A stretch of DNA of 64,000 nucleotides from an uncultured Collinsella sp. (GTDB lineage: Bacteria; Actinomycetota; Coriobacteriia; Coriobacteriales; Coriobacteriaceae): contig UQMV01000001.1 in assembly GCA_900542315.1 (NCBI GenBank), positions 1 through 64,000 of the forward strand, written 5' to 3'. The notes under the pieces are model-generated. The model was given only the letters and a program-made list of their open reading frames with translations, was not told the origin of the DNA and did no database searches. Each line of letters opens with the position of its first letter. Positions within the stretch are counted from its first letter, which is position 1. Below are positions 52,901 through 60,684 of this stretch, piece by piece. The position numbers were made by a program, and so were the translations under genes.

Positions 52901-53272
52901 CGCTCTGGGTGGAAAAGGTGGTGTAGGTTGATCCGGGTTCAAAATAAGCATTGGTATCCTGCGGCTTAAGATTCCACGCAAGCGCAAAGTGATTACCGTT
53001 AGCTTGTTTGAGGTTTCTTTGACCGTTGAGGAGCTTCGTGGGGAGGTCGAGGTACGACGCCTCGCCGATTTTCTTATCCGGAGAGGTCGTCGACCAACCA
53101 GCAGCTTGGCCAGGAGCTTGGCTAGTAAAGTTTGGGTTCGTTATAAGGTTGCCATCGTCACCGTACGCACGCGAGGGCAACCCCCCCCGACCATAACGAA
53201 CGCGCATAAGACCGCTGCCAACATCACAAAGGTGCGGCGCATCGACGCTATATGACCGAAAGGACCCTGCAT
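49926..53272 (-). CDS. pilus tip/ancillary adhesin, out of frame at a G8 tract
   Basis: The body encodes two copies of an unrecognised extracellular domain (each with YEWGL(N/D)HR and (M/I)GP(Q/R)QEN; about 150-300 residues), two InlB-type B repeats (FMGWEYAG; HFEGWYDL), a DUF7601 domain (LKVSKSVTGNMGDKR) and a VPTGITRN anchor with helix and basic tail. A signal peptide (MRRTFVMLAAVLCAF...) starts at 53272 or 53242 but reaches eight G in a different frame and stops at about 53147. Nine or six G would restore one frame. Without change, only an in-frame ATG at 53207 lacking a leader remains. First gene of the pilus operon; stop overlaps the SipA start. Confidence 0.85.
53181..53188 (-). repeat. 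G8 tract, candidate phase-variation switch
   Basis: Eight consecutive G on the coding strand, the longest G/C run I found in the window, joins the signal peptide codons (VMVGGG) to the body codons (LPSRAYGDDG) one base out of frame. Confidence 0.8.
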
Positions 53273-53343
53273 GGGCGCATCTCCCCCCAGCCGCAGCCCG
53301 AGCTTTCGCGCAAGCTACACAAGTAGTACGTTTAAGTTTTTTG

Positions 53344-53372
53344 ATTCTACAACCAGCCCAGGGCAAAAGCAA
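53344..53372 (-). promoter_or_regulatory. possible promoter of the pilus operon
   Basis: TTGCTT (53372-53367) and TAGAAT (53349-53344) on the minus strand are 17 bases apart, about 70 bases before the tip gene start. The -35 is weak. Confidence 0.4.
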
Positions 53373-53405
53373 AATCATGCGTAACCGATTTGCAGTCATT
53401 TTTCG

Positions 53406-53462
53406 CATTGCGCAGGTAGGACGCCAAAAGTGGCTAAAAAAGCCCCGTCCTAAATGAGCTAC
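53406..53462 (-). repeat. 57-bp direct repeat, right copy
   Basis: Partner of 47358-47414. The stop codon of the LysR gene lies in its last bases, so in both copies the minus-strand repeat starts exactly at a gene's TAG. Confidence 0.8.
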
Positions 53463-54337
53463 TTGAGGAGTTGGGCCATGGCGTTGACGAATTTTTGGAC
53501 TTGGAGGGTGGGCTCGAGCGGATAGTGCAAAAAGACCGGCACCTCGCGACCGCACAGGAACGGCACGCCCACAAAGGCTGGGTGCACCCCCGACCACGCT
53601 CCGCAGGTGAGCACCGCGTCGCCCTTTTCCTCCGCCTCGTTAAAGAGCGCAAAGTCGAAGCTGTCCACATCGATCACGTCAACGCCGCCGTCTGCCAAAA
53701 GATCGATGCGCAGGCTGTCCATAGCGTCGTTGCCGTGGCGGAGCACGCGCAGACGCATACCCTCCAAGTCGGCGACCGTAATGCGATTCTTGCGCGCCAG
53801 CGGGCTCGTGCGCGGCAGGTCGATATAAAACGGCACGTTGACAATGCGGAGCTTTTGGCAGGCGTCACCCCAGCGCGGGGTCGAAAAACTCGACTGCACC
53901 ACATCGACCTCGCGGCCCAAGCTGCGCATGACGGATTCGCGTTCGTCGTAGAGGTCGCTAACCGGCACGATCTCGAAGCGCAACGATGGCTCCAGCTCGT
54001 GTACGCCCGTCCACATCGACAGCGTCTGGCGCCCCGGACACATCATCGACACGCCCAGACGCACGGCCCCGCCATCGCCTGCCGCGCGTCGGGCACGGCG
54101 TAGCGCGTCCTCGGACTGCCGCATGATCGAACGTGCATCGTCCACCAGCAGGGCACCTGCCGGCGTCACCTTAACACCAGAATGCGAGCGCTCGAACAAC
54201 GTGATGCCAAACTCGGCCTCAAATCCCGACACCTGCTTGACGAGCGCCGGGGTCGACACGCGCAATTTTGCCGCCGCACGCGAGAAGCTTCCCAGCTCCG
54301 CGGCGGCCGATATGGCCTCAAGTCGTCGATCGTACAC
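53459..54337 (-). CDS. LysR-family transcriptional regulator
   Basis: A 292-residue protein with the N-terminal helix-turn-helix (about 5-62; GSFSRAAAKLRVSTPALVKQV) and a two-lobed effector domain. GTG 54337 was chosen because CGGGAG precedes it and the usual LysR start (YDRRLEAISAAAELGSFS) follows. It is divergent from the dehydrogenase/transporter genes and very probably controls them. A CTGTGGC-N8-GCCACAG inverted repeat (54359-54380) lies just upstream. Confidence 0.9.
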   Translation of the reverse strand: MYDRRLEAISAAAELGSFSRAAAKLRVSTPALVKQVSGFEAEFGITLFERSHSGVKVTPAGALLVDDARSIMRQSEDALRRARRAAGDGGAVRLGVSMMCPGRQTLSMWTGVHELEPSLRFEIVPVSDLYDERESVMRSLGREVDVVQSSFSTPRWGDACQKLRIVNVPFYIDLPRTSPLARKNRITVADLEGMRLRVLRHGNDAMDSLRIDLLADGGVDVIDVDSFDFALFNEAEEKGDAVLTCGAWSGVHPAFVGVPFLCGREVPVFLHYPLEPTLQVQKFVNAMAQLLK

Positions 54338-54358
54338 GTCAATCTCCCGTTTTCGTGT

Positions 54359-54380
54359 CTGTGGCCACATGGTGCCACAG
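54359..54380. promoter_or_regulatory. candidate LysR operator
   Basis: CTGTGGC (54359-54365) and GCCACAG (54374-54380) form an inverted repeat 22 bases before the regulator start, in the divergent intergenic region. Binding by the adjacent regulator is inferred. Confidence 0.45.
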
Positions 54381-54569
54381 GGGGTTGTTTTCGCAGGTCA
54401 CGCGCTCAATTGAGAAAAACTGCATCGCACGGTGTAAACCTACGGTTAACGCCATTCTAACAAATATGCAATTCACCTGCGCAAATGCAAAGCATACGAT
54501 AACCAGCGAAAACCACGTGGGTCGGTTAATGGGAGCGACCCACCGGGAGGCACAAGAAGGGAAGTTCCT

Positions 54570-55451
54570 ATGAGCAATTGGCTTAAGCTCGAGGGCGATG
54601 TCTGCGCCGTGACTGGCGCGCTCGGCGGTATGGGCGTCGAGATTTGCCGCGAGTTCGCCCATAACGGCGCCAACGTCGTCCTGCTCGACCTGGACGAGGA
54701 GAAGGTCAAGGCCGCAGCCGCCGACCTCGCCGCCGAGTTTGGCATCCACGCCGAGGGTTACAAGATGAACGCCACCGACGAGGCCGAGGTCCAGGCCGCC
54801 GTCGATGCCACCATCGCCGACTTCGGCCGCGTCGACGTTCTCGTCAACACCGCCGGCATCCTGCGCTTCGCAGCTATGGAAGACCTGCCCCTCTCCGACT
54901 GGAACGAGGTCATCAACGTCAACCTTACCGGCTACTTCATCACCTCGCAGCGCTTTGGTCGCGAGATGATCAAGGCCGGCCAGGGCCGCTTGGTGCACAT
55001 CTCGACCGTTGCCAGCCACTCCCCCGAGACGTTCTCGGGCGTGTACAGCTCCACCAAGGCCGGCGTCAACATGATGTCCAAGATGCTCGCCGCCGAGTGG
55101 GGCCCGTACGGTGTGCGCTCCAACTGCGTTGAGCCCTGCTTCGTCAAGACCCCCATGTCGGCCAACTTCTACGCCGACCCCGAGGTCGAGAAGAGCCGCA
55201 GCCGTCTGATCGCCACGCGCCGCATCGGCGAGGTCAGCGATATCGCCAACGCCGTCATGTTCCTGGCGTCCAAGCGCTCGGACTTTACCACCGGCGACGC
55301 CATCAAGGTCGACGGCGGCTTCTCCAACATGATGGGCGACCTCACCGCCAAGCCCGGCGGCCGTCGCGCCTATGCCGACAACTACCTCAAGAACAAGGGT
55401 GTCGAGCTTTGGTCCGATGAGTCCGGCGTCGCCAAGCCGACTGACCAGTAA
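54570..55451 (+). CDS. SDR-family NAD(P)-dependent oxidoreductase
   Basis: A 293-residue classical short-chain dehydrogenase. The cofactor motif is TGALGGMG (15-22), the stabilising motif NTAGI, and the catalytic set S145, Y159, K163 is complete (HISTVAS; YSSTKAG). Aspartates after the second strand (LLDLDEE) favour NAD over NADP. The C-terminal tail of about 30 residues is longer than usual. It is the first gene of a three-gene run with an OFA-type carrier and a Gfo/Idh/MocA enzyme, suggesting catabolism of a sugar acid or polyol. Confidence 0.92.
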   Translation: MSNWLKLEGDVCAVTGALGGMGVEICREFAHNGANVVLLDLDEEKVKAAAADLAAEFGIHAEGYKMNATDEAEVQAAVDATIADFGRVDVLVNTAGILRFAAMEDLPLSDWNEVINVNLTGYFITSQRFGREMIKAGQGRLVHISTVASHSPETFSGVYSSTKAGVNMMSKMLAAEWGPYGVRSNCVEPCFVKTPMSANFYADPEVEKSRSRLIATRRIGEVSDIANAVMFLASKRSDFTTGDAIKVDGGFSNMMGDLTAKPGGRRAYADNYLKNKGVELWSDESGVAKPTDQ

Positions 55452-55519
55452 ACCAACCTAACAGGGAGACCCGCGGATACGACCGCTCCTCCTCCCCCGT
55501 ATCGATTAGAAAGAGTCCA

Positions 55520-56776
55520 ATGGCTTCCACCAACTCCAACAAGGGTCGCGTTGTCGTGCTTGCCGCCGCGTGCGTCACCATGTTCTTCATCAGCTCCATC
55601 GCTCTGTATTCCGTTGTGAGCAAGAACCTGCTCGCCGTCTACCCCGAGTGGTCCAGCGCTCTTACCTGGGCTTTCCCGGTCTTTCAGACCATCATGGCCG
55701 TGACAGGCATCTTCGCCGGCCGCATCTCCGATAAGATCGGCCCGCGCAACGTCGTGATCGCCGCCGCCGTGTGTTACGGCCTGGGCTGGTTCATGTCCGG
55801 CACCGTCACCGAGCCGTGGCAGTTCTACCTGTGGTTCTCGCTCGTTGCCGCCGTCGGCAACGGCCTGGGCTACAACCCCGCGCTCACCACGGGCCAAAAG
55901 TGGTTCATCGACAAGAAGGGCCTCGCCTCCGGCATCACCCTGGCCGCTTCGACTGCCGGCCCCGCCGTGCTGTCCCCGGTGCTCGCCTCGCTGCTCATCC
56001 CGAGCCTTGGCATCTTTGGCGCGCTCAAGGCACTCGGCGTCATCTTCTTTGTAATGATCGCCGCCTCCGCTCTGTTCCTGAAGGCCCCCGAGGCCGGCTG
56101 GCTGCCCGAGGGCTTCGAGGCCCCCAAGGGCGGCGCACACGCCGGCACCTTCGGCGACCTCACCCCGGGCGAGATGGTCAAGACCCCGCGCTTCTGGGTC
56201 CTCATCGTCACCTTCGCCTTTGCCGCCACCGCGGGCACCCTGCTCGTGGGCAAGGTTGCCTCTATCGCCGCCGTCCAGCTCTTCGCCGACCCCACGAGCG
56301 CCGCGGCCGTCGCCCTCGGCGGTGTGGTGGTCTCCGTCAACACCTGCGCCAACCTGGTTGGCCGCCTGTCCTTTGGCCAGATCATCGACAAGCTCGGCGC
56401 CTATAAGTCGCTGCTCATCAGCCTTGTTGTCACCATCGTCGCCCTCGTCATCATGTCGATGAGCTTTACGCAGGCCATGTTCTTTGTGGCGCTCGCCCTG
56501 CTCGGCTTTAGCTTTGGCGCCCTGCTCGTCATCTACCCGCCGCTCACCGGTGGCGCCTTTGGCACCAGCAACATCGGCGTCAATTACGGCATCATGTTTT
56601 TGGGCTATGCCGCTTCCACCTGGATCAGCCAGCCCATCACCGCCGTGCTGTATCACGCCGAGGCCGGCAGCGCCGCCTATCAGCAGTCCTTCTACGGCGC
56701 CATTGTGATCGCCGCCATCGCCGTCGTACTCACCGTCTACATGATGGTCTCCGACAGCAAGAAGAAGTCCGCCTAG
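55520..56776 (+). CDS. OFA-family MFS transporter (oxalate/formate antiporter-like)
   Basis: A 418-residue, twelve-helix carrier. LTWAFPVFQTIMAVTGIFAGRISDKIGPRNV contains the family's first-loop signature (keyed by GRISDKIGPR), and GNGLGYNPALTTGQKWF matches the OFA subfamily of monocarboxylate/oxalate carriers. Start follows AAAGAG at about eight bases. It lies between a dehydrogenase and an Idh-type enzyme, so it probably imports their substrate. Confidence 0.9.
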   Translation: MASTNSNKGRVVVLAAACVTMFFISSIALYSVVSKNLLAVYPEWSSALTWAFPVFQTIMAVTGIFAGRISDKIGPRNVVIAAAVCYGLGWFMSGTVTEPWQFYLWFSLVAAVGNGLGYNPALTTGQKWFIDKKGLASGITLAASTAGPAVLSPVLASLLIPSLGIFGALKALGVIFFVMIAASALFLKAPEAGWLPEGFEAPKGGAHAGTFGDLTPGEMVKTPRFWVLIVTFAFAATAGTLLVGKVASIAAVQLFADPTSAAAVALGGVVVSVNTCANLVGRLSFGQIIDKLGAYKSLLISLVVTIVALVIMSMSFTQAMFFVALALLGFSFGALLVIYPPLTGGAFGTSNIGVNYGIMFLGYAASTWISQPITAVLYHAEAGSAAYQQSFYGAIVIAAIAVVLTVYMMVSDSKKKSA

Positions 56777-56783
56777 TTTTACC

Positions 56784-56816
56784 GATGCGACGAAGGGACA
56801 GCCCCTTTGTCGCATT
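56784..56816. repeat. REP-like palindrome, imperfect
   Basis: ATGCGAC-x-AAGGG pairs with CCCTTTGTCGCAT around CAG. It shares the AAGGGACAG-CCCTTTGTC core with 21680-21714, but the outer arms differ and match each other. It lies inside the three-gene run. Confidence 0.65.
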
Positions 56817-56845
56817 CCACCGGTCACCAGTATTAAGGAGTCGAA

Positions 56846-57886
56846 ATGTCTGAGCTCAACCCCGTCCGCATTGCCGTTATCGGCGCCGGCGCCATGGGCC
56901 GCAACCACATCCGCTTTGTCACCGAGGAGCCCGAGGCCGAGCTCGTCGCCATCGCCGACGCCTTTGAGGGCGCCCGCGCCACGGCCGAGGCCGCCGGCGT
57001 GCCGTTTTACACCGATCCCGCCCAGATGATGGACGAGGTCAAGCCCGAGGCCGTCATTATCGCCACCCCCAACGACCTGCACCTGGGCGTTGCTCGCGAG
57101 GCTGTGAAGCGCAACATCGTGCCGCTGGTCGAAAAGCCGATCTCCAACGACCTCGAGGATGCCCAGGCCTTCGCCGCCGAGGCCGAGACCGCCGGCGTGC
57201 CCGTGCTCGTGGGTCAGCACCGTCGCCACAACCCCTTCGTCAACAAGGCCAAGGAGATCATCGAGTCCGGCGAGCTGGGCAAGCTCACCGTGTCGAGCTT
57301 CCACTACATGATCTATAAGAATGACGAGTATTTCGATGTCGAGTGGCGCCGCAAGAAGGGTGCCGGCCCGATCCTGGTCAACCTGGTGCACGACGTCGAC
57401 CTGCTCCGTTACCTGCTGGGCGAGCCCGTTGCTGTCCAGGGTATGCAGTCCAGCGCCGCCCGCGGTTTTGAGACCGAGGACTCCGCCGTGGTCAACGTCC
57501 GTTTTGCCGATGGCGCGCTTGCGAGCATGACCATCTCCGACGCCACCGCCAGCCCCTGGAACTGGGAGGCCACCGCTCGCGAGGATCCGCAGTACCGCCC
57601 CTTCGACGCCGACGCCTACTTTATTGGCGGCACCAAGGGTGCCCTTTCGCTGCCCCGCCTGCACCAGTTCTCCTACGACGGCGCATCCAACTGGCACAAG
57701 CCGCTGCAGATGGAGATCCCGGCTGTGGACCCGGCGCTGCCGCACAAGATGCAGCTCAAGCACTTTGTGAAGGTTGTCCGCCGCGAGGTCGAGCCCGTCG
57801 TGACCCCCGCCGACAACGTTAAGACGCTCACGCTTCTCAACGCCATCAAGGAGGCCGCCGAGACCGGCAACCTCGTCGAGCTTTAA
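56846..57886 (+). CDS. Gfo/Idh/MocA-family oxidoreductase
   Basis: A 346-residue NAD(P)-linked enzyme of the inositol dehydrogenase superfamily. The Rossmann motif is IGAGAMGRNHIR (12-23), the catalytic Lys is K97 in LVEKPISND, and the substrate domain has NLVHDVDLLRYLLGEP, with the family His/Asp. It could act on inositol, a sugar or a sugar acid together with the upstream dehydrogenase. AAGGAG precedes the ATG. Confidence 0.92.
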   Translation: MSELNPVRIAVIGAGAMGRNHIRFVTEEPEAELVAIADAFEGARATAEAAGVPFYTDPAQMMDEVKPEAVIIATPNDLHLGVAREAVKRNIVPLVEKPISNDLEDAQAFAAEAETAGVPVLVGQHRRHNPFVNKAKEIIESGELGKLTVSSFHYMIYKNDEYFDVEWRRKKGAGPILVNLVHDVDLLRYLLGEPVAVQGMQSSAARGFETEDSAVVNVRFADGALASMTISDATASPWNWEATAREDPQYRPFDADAYFIGGTKGALSLPRLHQFSYDGASNWHKPLQMEIPAVDPALPHKMQLKHFVKVVRREVEPVVTPADNVKTLTLLNAIKEAAETGNLVEL

Positions 57887-57958
57887 AGTTTTAGGGCGGG
57901 CCGCGGCAAACTCCTATGCCGAACCCCTCGGCCCGCCACAAATAAGCCCCTCTTCTTC

Positions 57959-57993
57959 GCCCCGCAAGCAGCCTCCTGCCCGCGGGGCTTTTT
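57959..57993 (+). terminator. terminator of the dehydrogenase/transporter operon
   Basis: GCCCCGC (57959-57965) pairs with GCGGGGC (57982-57988), followed by TTTTTAG. A second hairpin (GGCGGGCCG/CGGCCCGCC) lies just before it. Confidence 0.8.
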
Positions 57994-58067
57994 AGCTACT
58001 TTACTGCCACATCTGCCCGATGATTTTTCTGGGACACCGGCTATCTTGCGCCCCAACTTAATCCGTT

Positions 58068-58229
58068 CGCCACGAAATGGGCCCATCTACTACGTTTAAC
58101 CGGTCACCCCCGACCACACCGAGAATCGCAAAATTAAAACCGCAGGTAGACGGCTTGCCGATTTTCGAAAAACCAGCGTATGGTCGCCCCCTGCGGGTCA
58201 AACGTAGTAGATAGGCCGTTTTCGTGGCG
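58068..58229. repeat. large imperfect palindrome upstream of tex
   Basis: Left arm 58068-58097 (CGCCACGAAATGGGCCCATC plus TACTACGTTT) pairs with 58200-58229 with a few mismatches. The 100-base centre has smaller stems. The gap 57887-58310 otherwise shows only the terminator. Confidence 0.75.
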
Positions 58230-58310
58230 CGGCCTCAAAACAGTCTTTTGGGACGGGTGGTATCCTTGGTAGCCCTGTGCTGCAAACGCACCTTAAACGC
58301 AAGGAGTCCC

Positions 58311-60458
58311 ATGGATCTTATCGCCCAGCTTGCCCGCGAGCTCAACCTTAAGGCCGTCAATGTCGAGGCGGCCGTCAAGCTCATCGACGAGGGCAACACC
58401 ATCCCCTTCATCTCGCGCTACCGCAAGGAAGCCACCGGCGGCATGGACGACATCGCCCTGCGTGCGCTCGACGAGCGTCTGTCCTACCTGCGCAATCTTG
58501 AGCAGCGCAAGGAGGATGTCATCCTGCTCATCGACGCCCAGGGCAAACTCACGCCCGAGCTCGAGCAGCAGATTCGCGAGGCCACGCAGCTCCAGCGCGT
58601 CGAGGACCTCTATAAGCCCTACCGCAAAAAGCGCATGACCCGCGCCCAGAAGGCCCGCGAGGCCGGGCTGGAACCGCTCGCCAACATGATCATCATGCAG
58701 GCATCGGCCAAGGGCAGCGCGCTCGACGCCGCCGCGGCATACGTCAACGAGGAAGCCGGCTTCGACACGCCCGAGAAGGCGCTCGCCGGCGCCGCCGACA
58801 TCGTGGCCGAGACGGTAGCCGAGGACCCGGAGAACGTCGCCGACCTGCGCGCCTTTACGCAAAACACCGCCGATATCGTCGTCGAGGCCACCGACCCCGC
58901 CGAGAAGACCCCCTACGAGCCGTACTACAGCTATGACGAGCCGCTGCGCCGTATACCCAACCACCGCGTGTTGGCGATCGACCGCGGTGAGCGCGAGGGC
59001 AAGCTCCGCGTGCGCGTGAACGTCGACGGCACTGCCGCCACGGCACGCCTCGGCAGCCGTTGGCCCCGCCGCCAGGGCGTCTTCGCGCCCATCTTCGATG
59101 CCGCCATCGCCGACGGTTACAAGCGCCTCATGGCCCCCTCGCTGGAGCGCGAGGCCCGCGCCAAACTCACCGTTCGCGCCCAGACCGAGGCCATCAACGT
59201 CTTTGCCAAGAACCTTGAGGGCCTGCTCTCGGCACGCCCCGTGCGCGGCGCCCGCGTGCTCGCGCTCGATCCGGGCTACCGCACCGGCTGCAAGGTCGCC
59301 GTTATGGACGAGACCGGCAAGCTGCTCGACCACGGCGTGGTCTACCCCACCAAGCCGCGCCACGACGTCGCCGGCACCAAGCGCGAGCTCGCCCGCCTCG
59401 TCAAGAAGGACGGCATCAACACCATCGTCATCGGCAACGGCACCGCCAGCCGCGAGACCGAGGAAGTCGTCTCGGAGTTCATTGCCGAGCAGGCGCCCAG
59501 CCTTCGCTACACCATCGTTAACGAAGCCGGCGCGTCGGTGTACTCCGCCTCCGAGCTCGCCAGCCAGGAATATCCCGACCTGGACGTCACCGTGCGTGGC
59601 GCCATGAGCCTGGGCCGTCGCCTGCAAGACCCGCTGGCAGAGCTCGTCAAGATTCCGCCCCAGTCTATCGGCGTGGGCCAGTACCAGCACGACCTTGACC
59701 AGGCCGAGCTCTCGCGCACTCTGGGCCACGTGGTGGAGGACGTCGTCAACCGCGTAGGCGTCGACGTAAACACCGCGAGCGCAAGTCTGCTGGGATACGT
59801 ATCGGGTATTACGCCGAGCGTGGCCAAAAACATCGTGGCCTACCGCGAGGAAAACGGCGCCTTTACCGATCGCCGCCAGCTCAAGAAGGTCCCCAAGCTG
59901 GGACCCAAGGCATACCTCAACGCCGCGGGCTTTTTGCGCATAAGTGGCGGTAAGAACCCGCTCGACGCGACAAGCGTCCACCCCGAGAGCTACGAGGTGG
60001 CCACATCCGTCTTGGAGCGCGCCGGTGTGGCGGCCAGTGAACTCAGCCGTGGCGGCGTGCCCGATATCGAGCGCCGTCTGGGCAGCATCTCGGCGCTGGC
60101 AAGCGACCTGGACTGCGGCACCCTGACGCTCATCGACATTGTCAACGAGCTCAAGAAGCCCGGTCGCGACCCGCGCGACGACGCGCCCGAGGTGGTCTTT
60201 AGCCGCTCAGCGCTTTCCATCGACGACCTGGAGCCCGGCATGGAGCTCAAGGGGACGGTGCGCAACGTTGTGGACTTTGGCGCCTTCGTCGACGTGGGCG
60301 TGCACCAGGACGGCCTCGTGCACATCTCCAAGCTGGCCAACCGCTTCGTCAAGCACCCCAGCGACGTGGTGCGCGTCGGCGACACGGTCAAGGTGTGGGT
60401 CGAAAAGGTCGATCGCGACCGCAAAAAGATCTCCCTCACCATGGTGCAGGGCAAGTAA
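58311..60458 (+). CDS. tex: Tex-family RNA-binding transcription accessory protein
   Basis: A 715-residue protein of the Tex/YhgF family. In order: an N-terminal helical region (IPFISRYRKEATGGMDD), a YqgF-like RNase H fold (about 320-450; VLALDPGYRTGCKVAV), a helix-hairpin-helix part (VNTASASLLGYVSGI; KKVPKLGPKAYLNAAGFLRI keyed by LGPKAY) and a C-terminal S1 domain (about 645-712; GTVRNVVDFGAFVDVGV). Tex is thought to act on transcription complexes or RNA. ATG 58311 follows AAGGAG; the frame is open further up but runs into the palindrome. Confidence 0.95.
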   Translation: MDLIAQLARELNLKAVNVEAAVKLIDEGNTIPFISRYRKEATGGMDDIALRALDERLSYLRNLEQRKEDVILLIDAQGKLTPELEQQIREATQLQRVEDLYKPYRKKRMTRAQKAREAGLEPLANMIIMQASAKGSALDAAAAYVNEEAGFDTPEKALAGAADIVAETVAEDPENVADLRAFTQNTADIVVEATDPAEKTPYEPYYSYDEPLRRIPNHRVLAIDRGEREGKLRVRVNVDGTAATARLGSRWPRRQGVFAPIFDAAIADGYKRLMAPSLEREARAKLTVRAQTEAINVFAKNLEGLLSARPVRGARVLALDPGYRTGCKVAVMDETGKLLDHGVVYPTKPRHDVAGTKRELARLVKKDGINTIVIGNGTASRETEEVVSEFIAEQAPSLRYTIVNEAGASVYSASELASQEYPDLDVTVRGAMSLGRRLQDPLAELVKIPPQSIGVGQYQHDLDQAELSRTLGHVVEDVVNRVGVDVNTASASLLGYVSGITPSVAKNIVAYREENGAFTDRRQLKKVPKLGPKAYLNAAGFLRISGGKNPLDATSVHPESYEVATSVLERAGVAASELSRGGVPDIERRLGSISALASDLDCGTLTLIDIVNELKKPGRDPRDDAPEVVFSRSALSIDDLEPGMELKGTVRNVVDFGAFVDVGVHQDGLVHISKLANRFVKHPSDVVRVGDTVKVWVEKVDRDRKKISLTMVQGK

Positions 60459-60471
60459 ACCGCTAAAGCAG

Positions 60472-60680
60472 GGGTACCCCCTGTAGCGACGTGCAAAATC
60501 GCGAGTATTCTGCATATTCCACCGTTCCGGATGCCCCTCAGAGACGAAAAAGCAAAAAACGGTCCCCGTTTTAGCGTCGTCAGAGCCAAAACGGGGACCG
60601 TTCCATGCTTCGGTTAACTGATAAAGACCTTTACCTTGCTGAATACTCGCGATTTTGCACGTCGCTACAGGGGGGTACCC
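60472..60680. repeat. 39-bp inverted repeat enclosing a bidirectional terminator
   Basis: Arms 60472-60510 and 60641-60680 (GGGTACCCC...GAGTATTC and complement) pair with a single bulge. Nested inside is a second hairpin, AACGGTCCCCGTTTT with AAAACGGGGACCGTT. The element fills the gap between convergent tex and the transaldolase-like gene. Confidence 0.85.
60558..60603. terminator. bidirectional terminator hairpin
   Basis: The inner hairpin of the element has A runs before and T runs within on both strands and separates two convergent genes. Confidence 0.6.
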
Positions 60681-60684
60681 TTGC

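Noticed and set aside
53273..53597. Upstream continuation of the tip adhesin body frame to 53597
   Set aside because: The predicted residues are Arg/Pro/Cys-rich and overlap the LysR gene end and a repeat; there is no signal peptide in that frame. The real leader is in another frame, before the G8 tract.
55382..57763. A 793-codon minus-strand frame opposite the dehydrogenase/carrier genes
   Set aside because: It is Gly/His/Glu-rich antisense of three well-defined plus-strand genes.
58293..59981. A 562-codon minus-strand frame opposite tex
   Set aside because: Tex has full domain evidence; the antisense frame has none.
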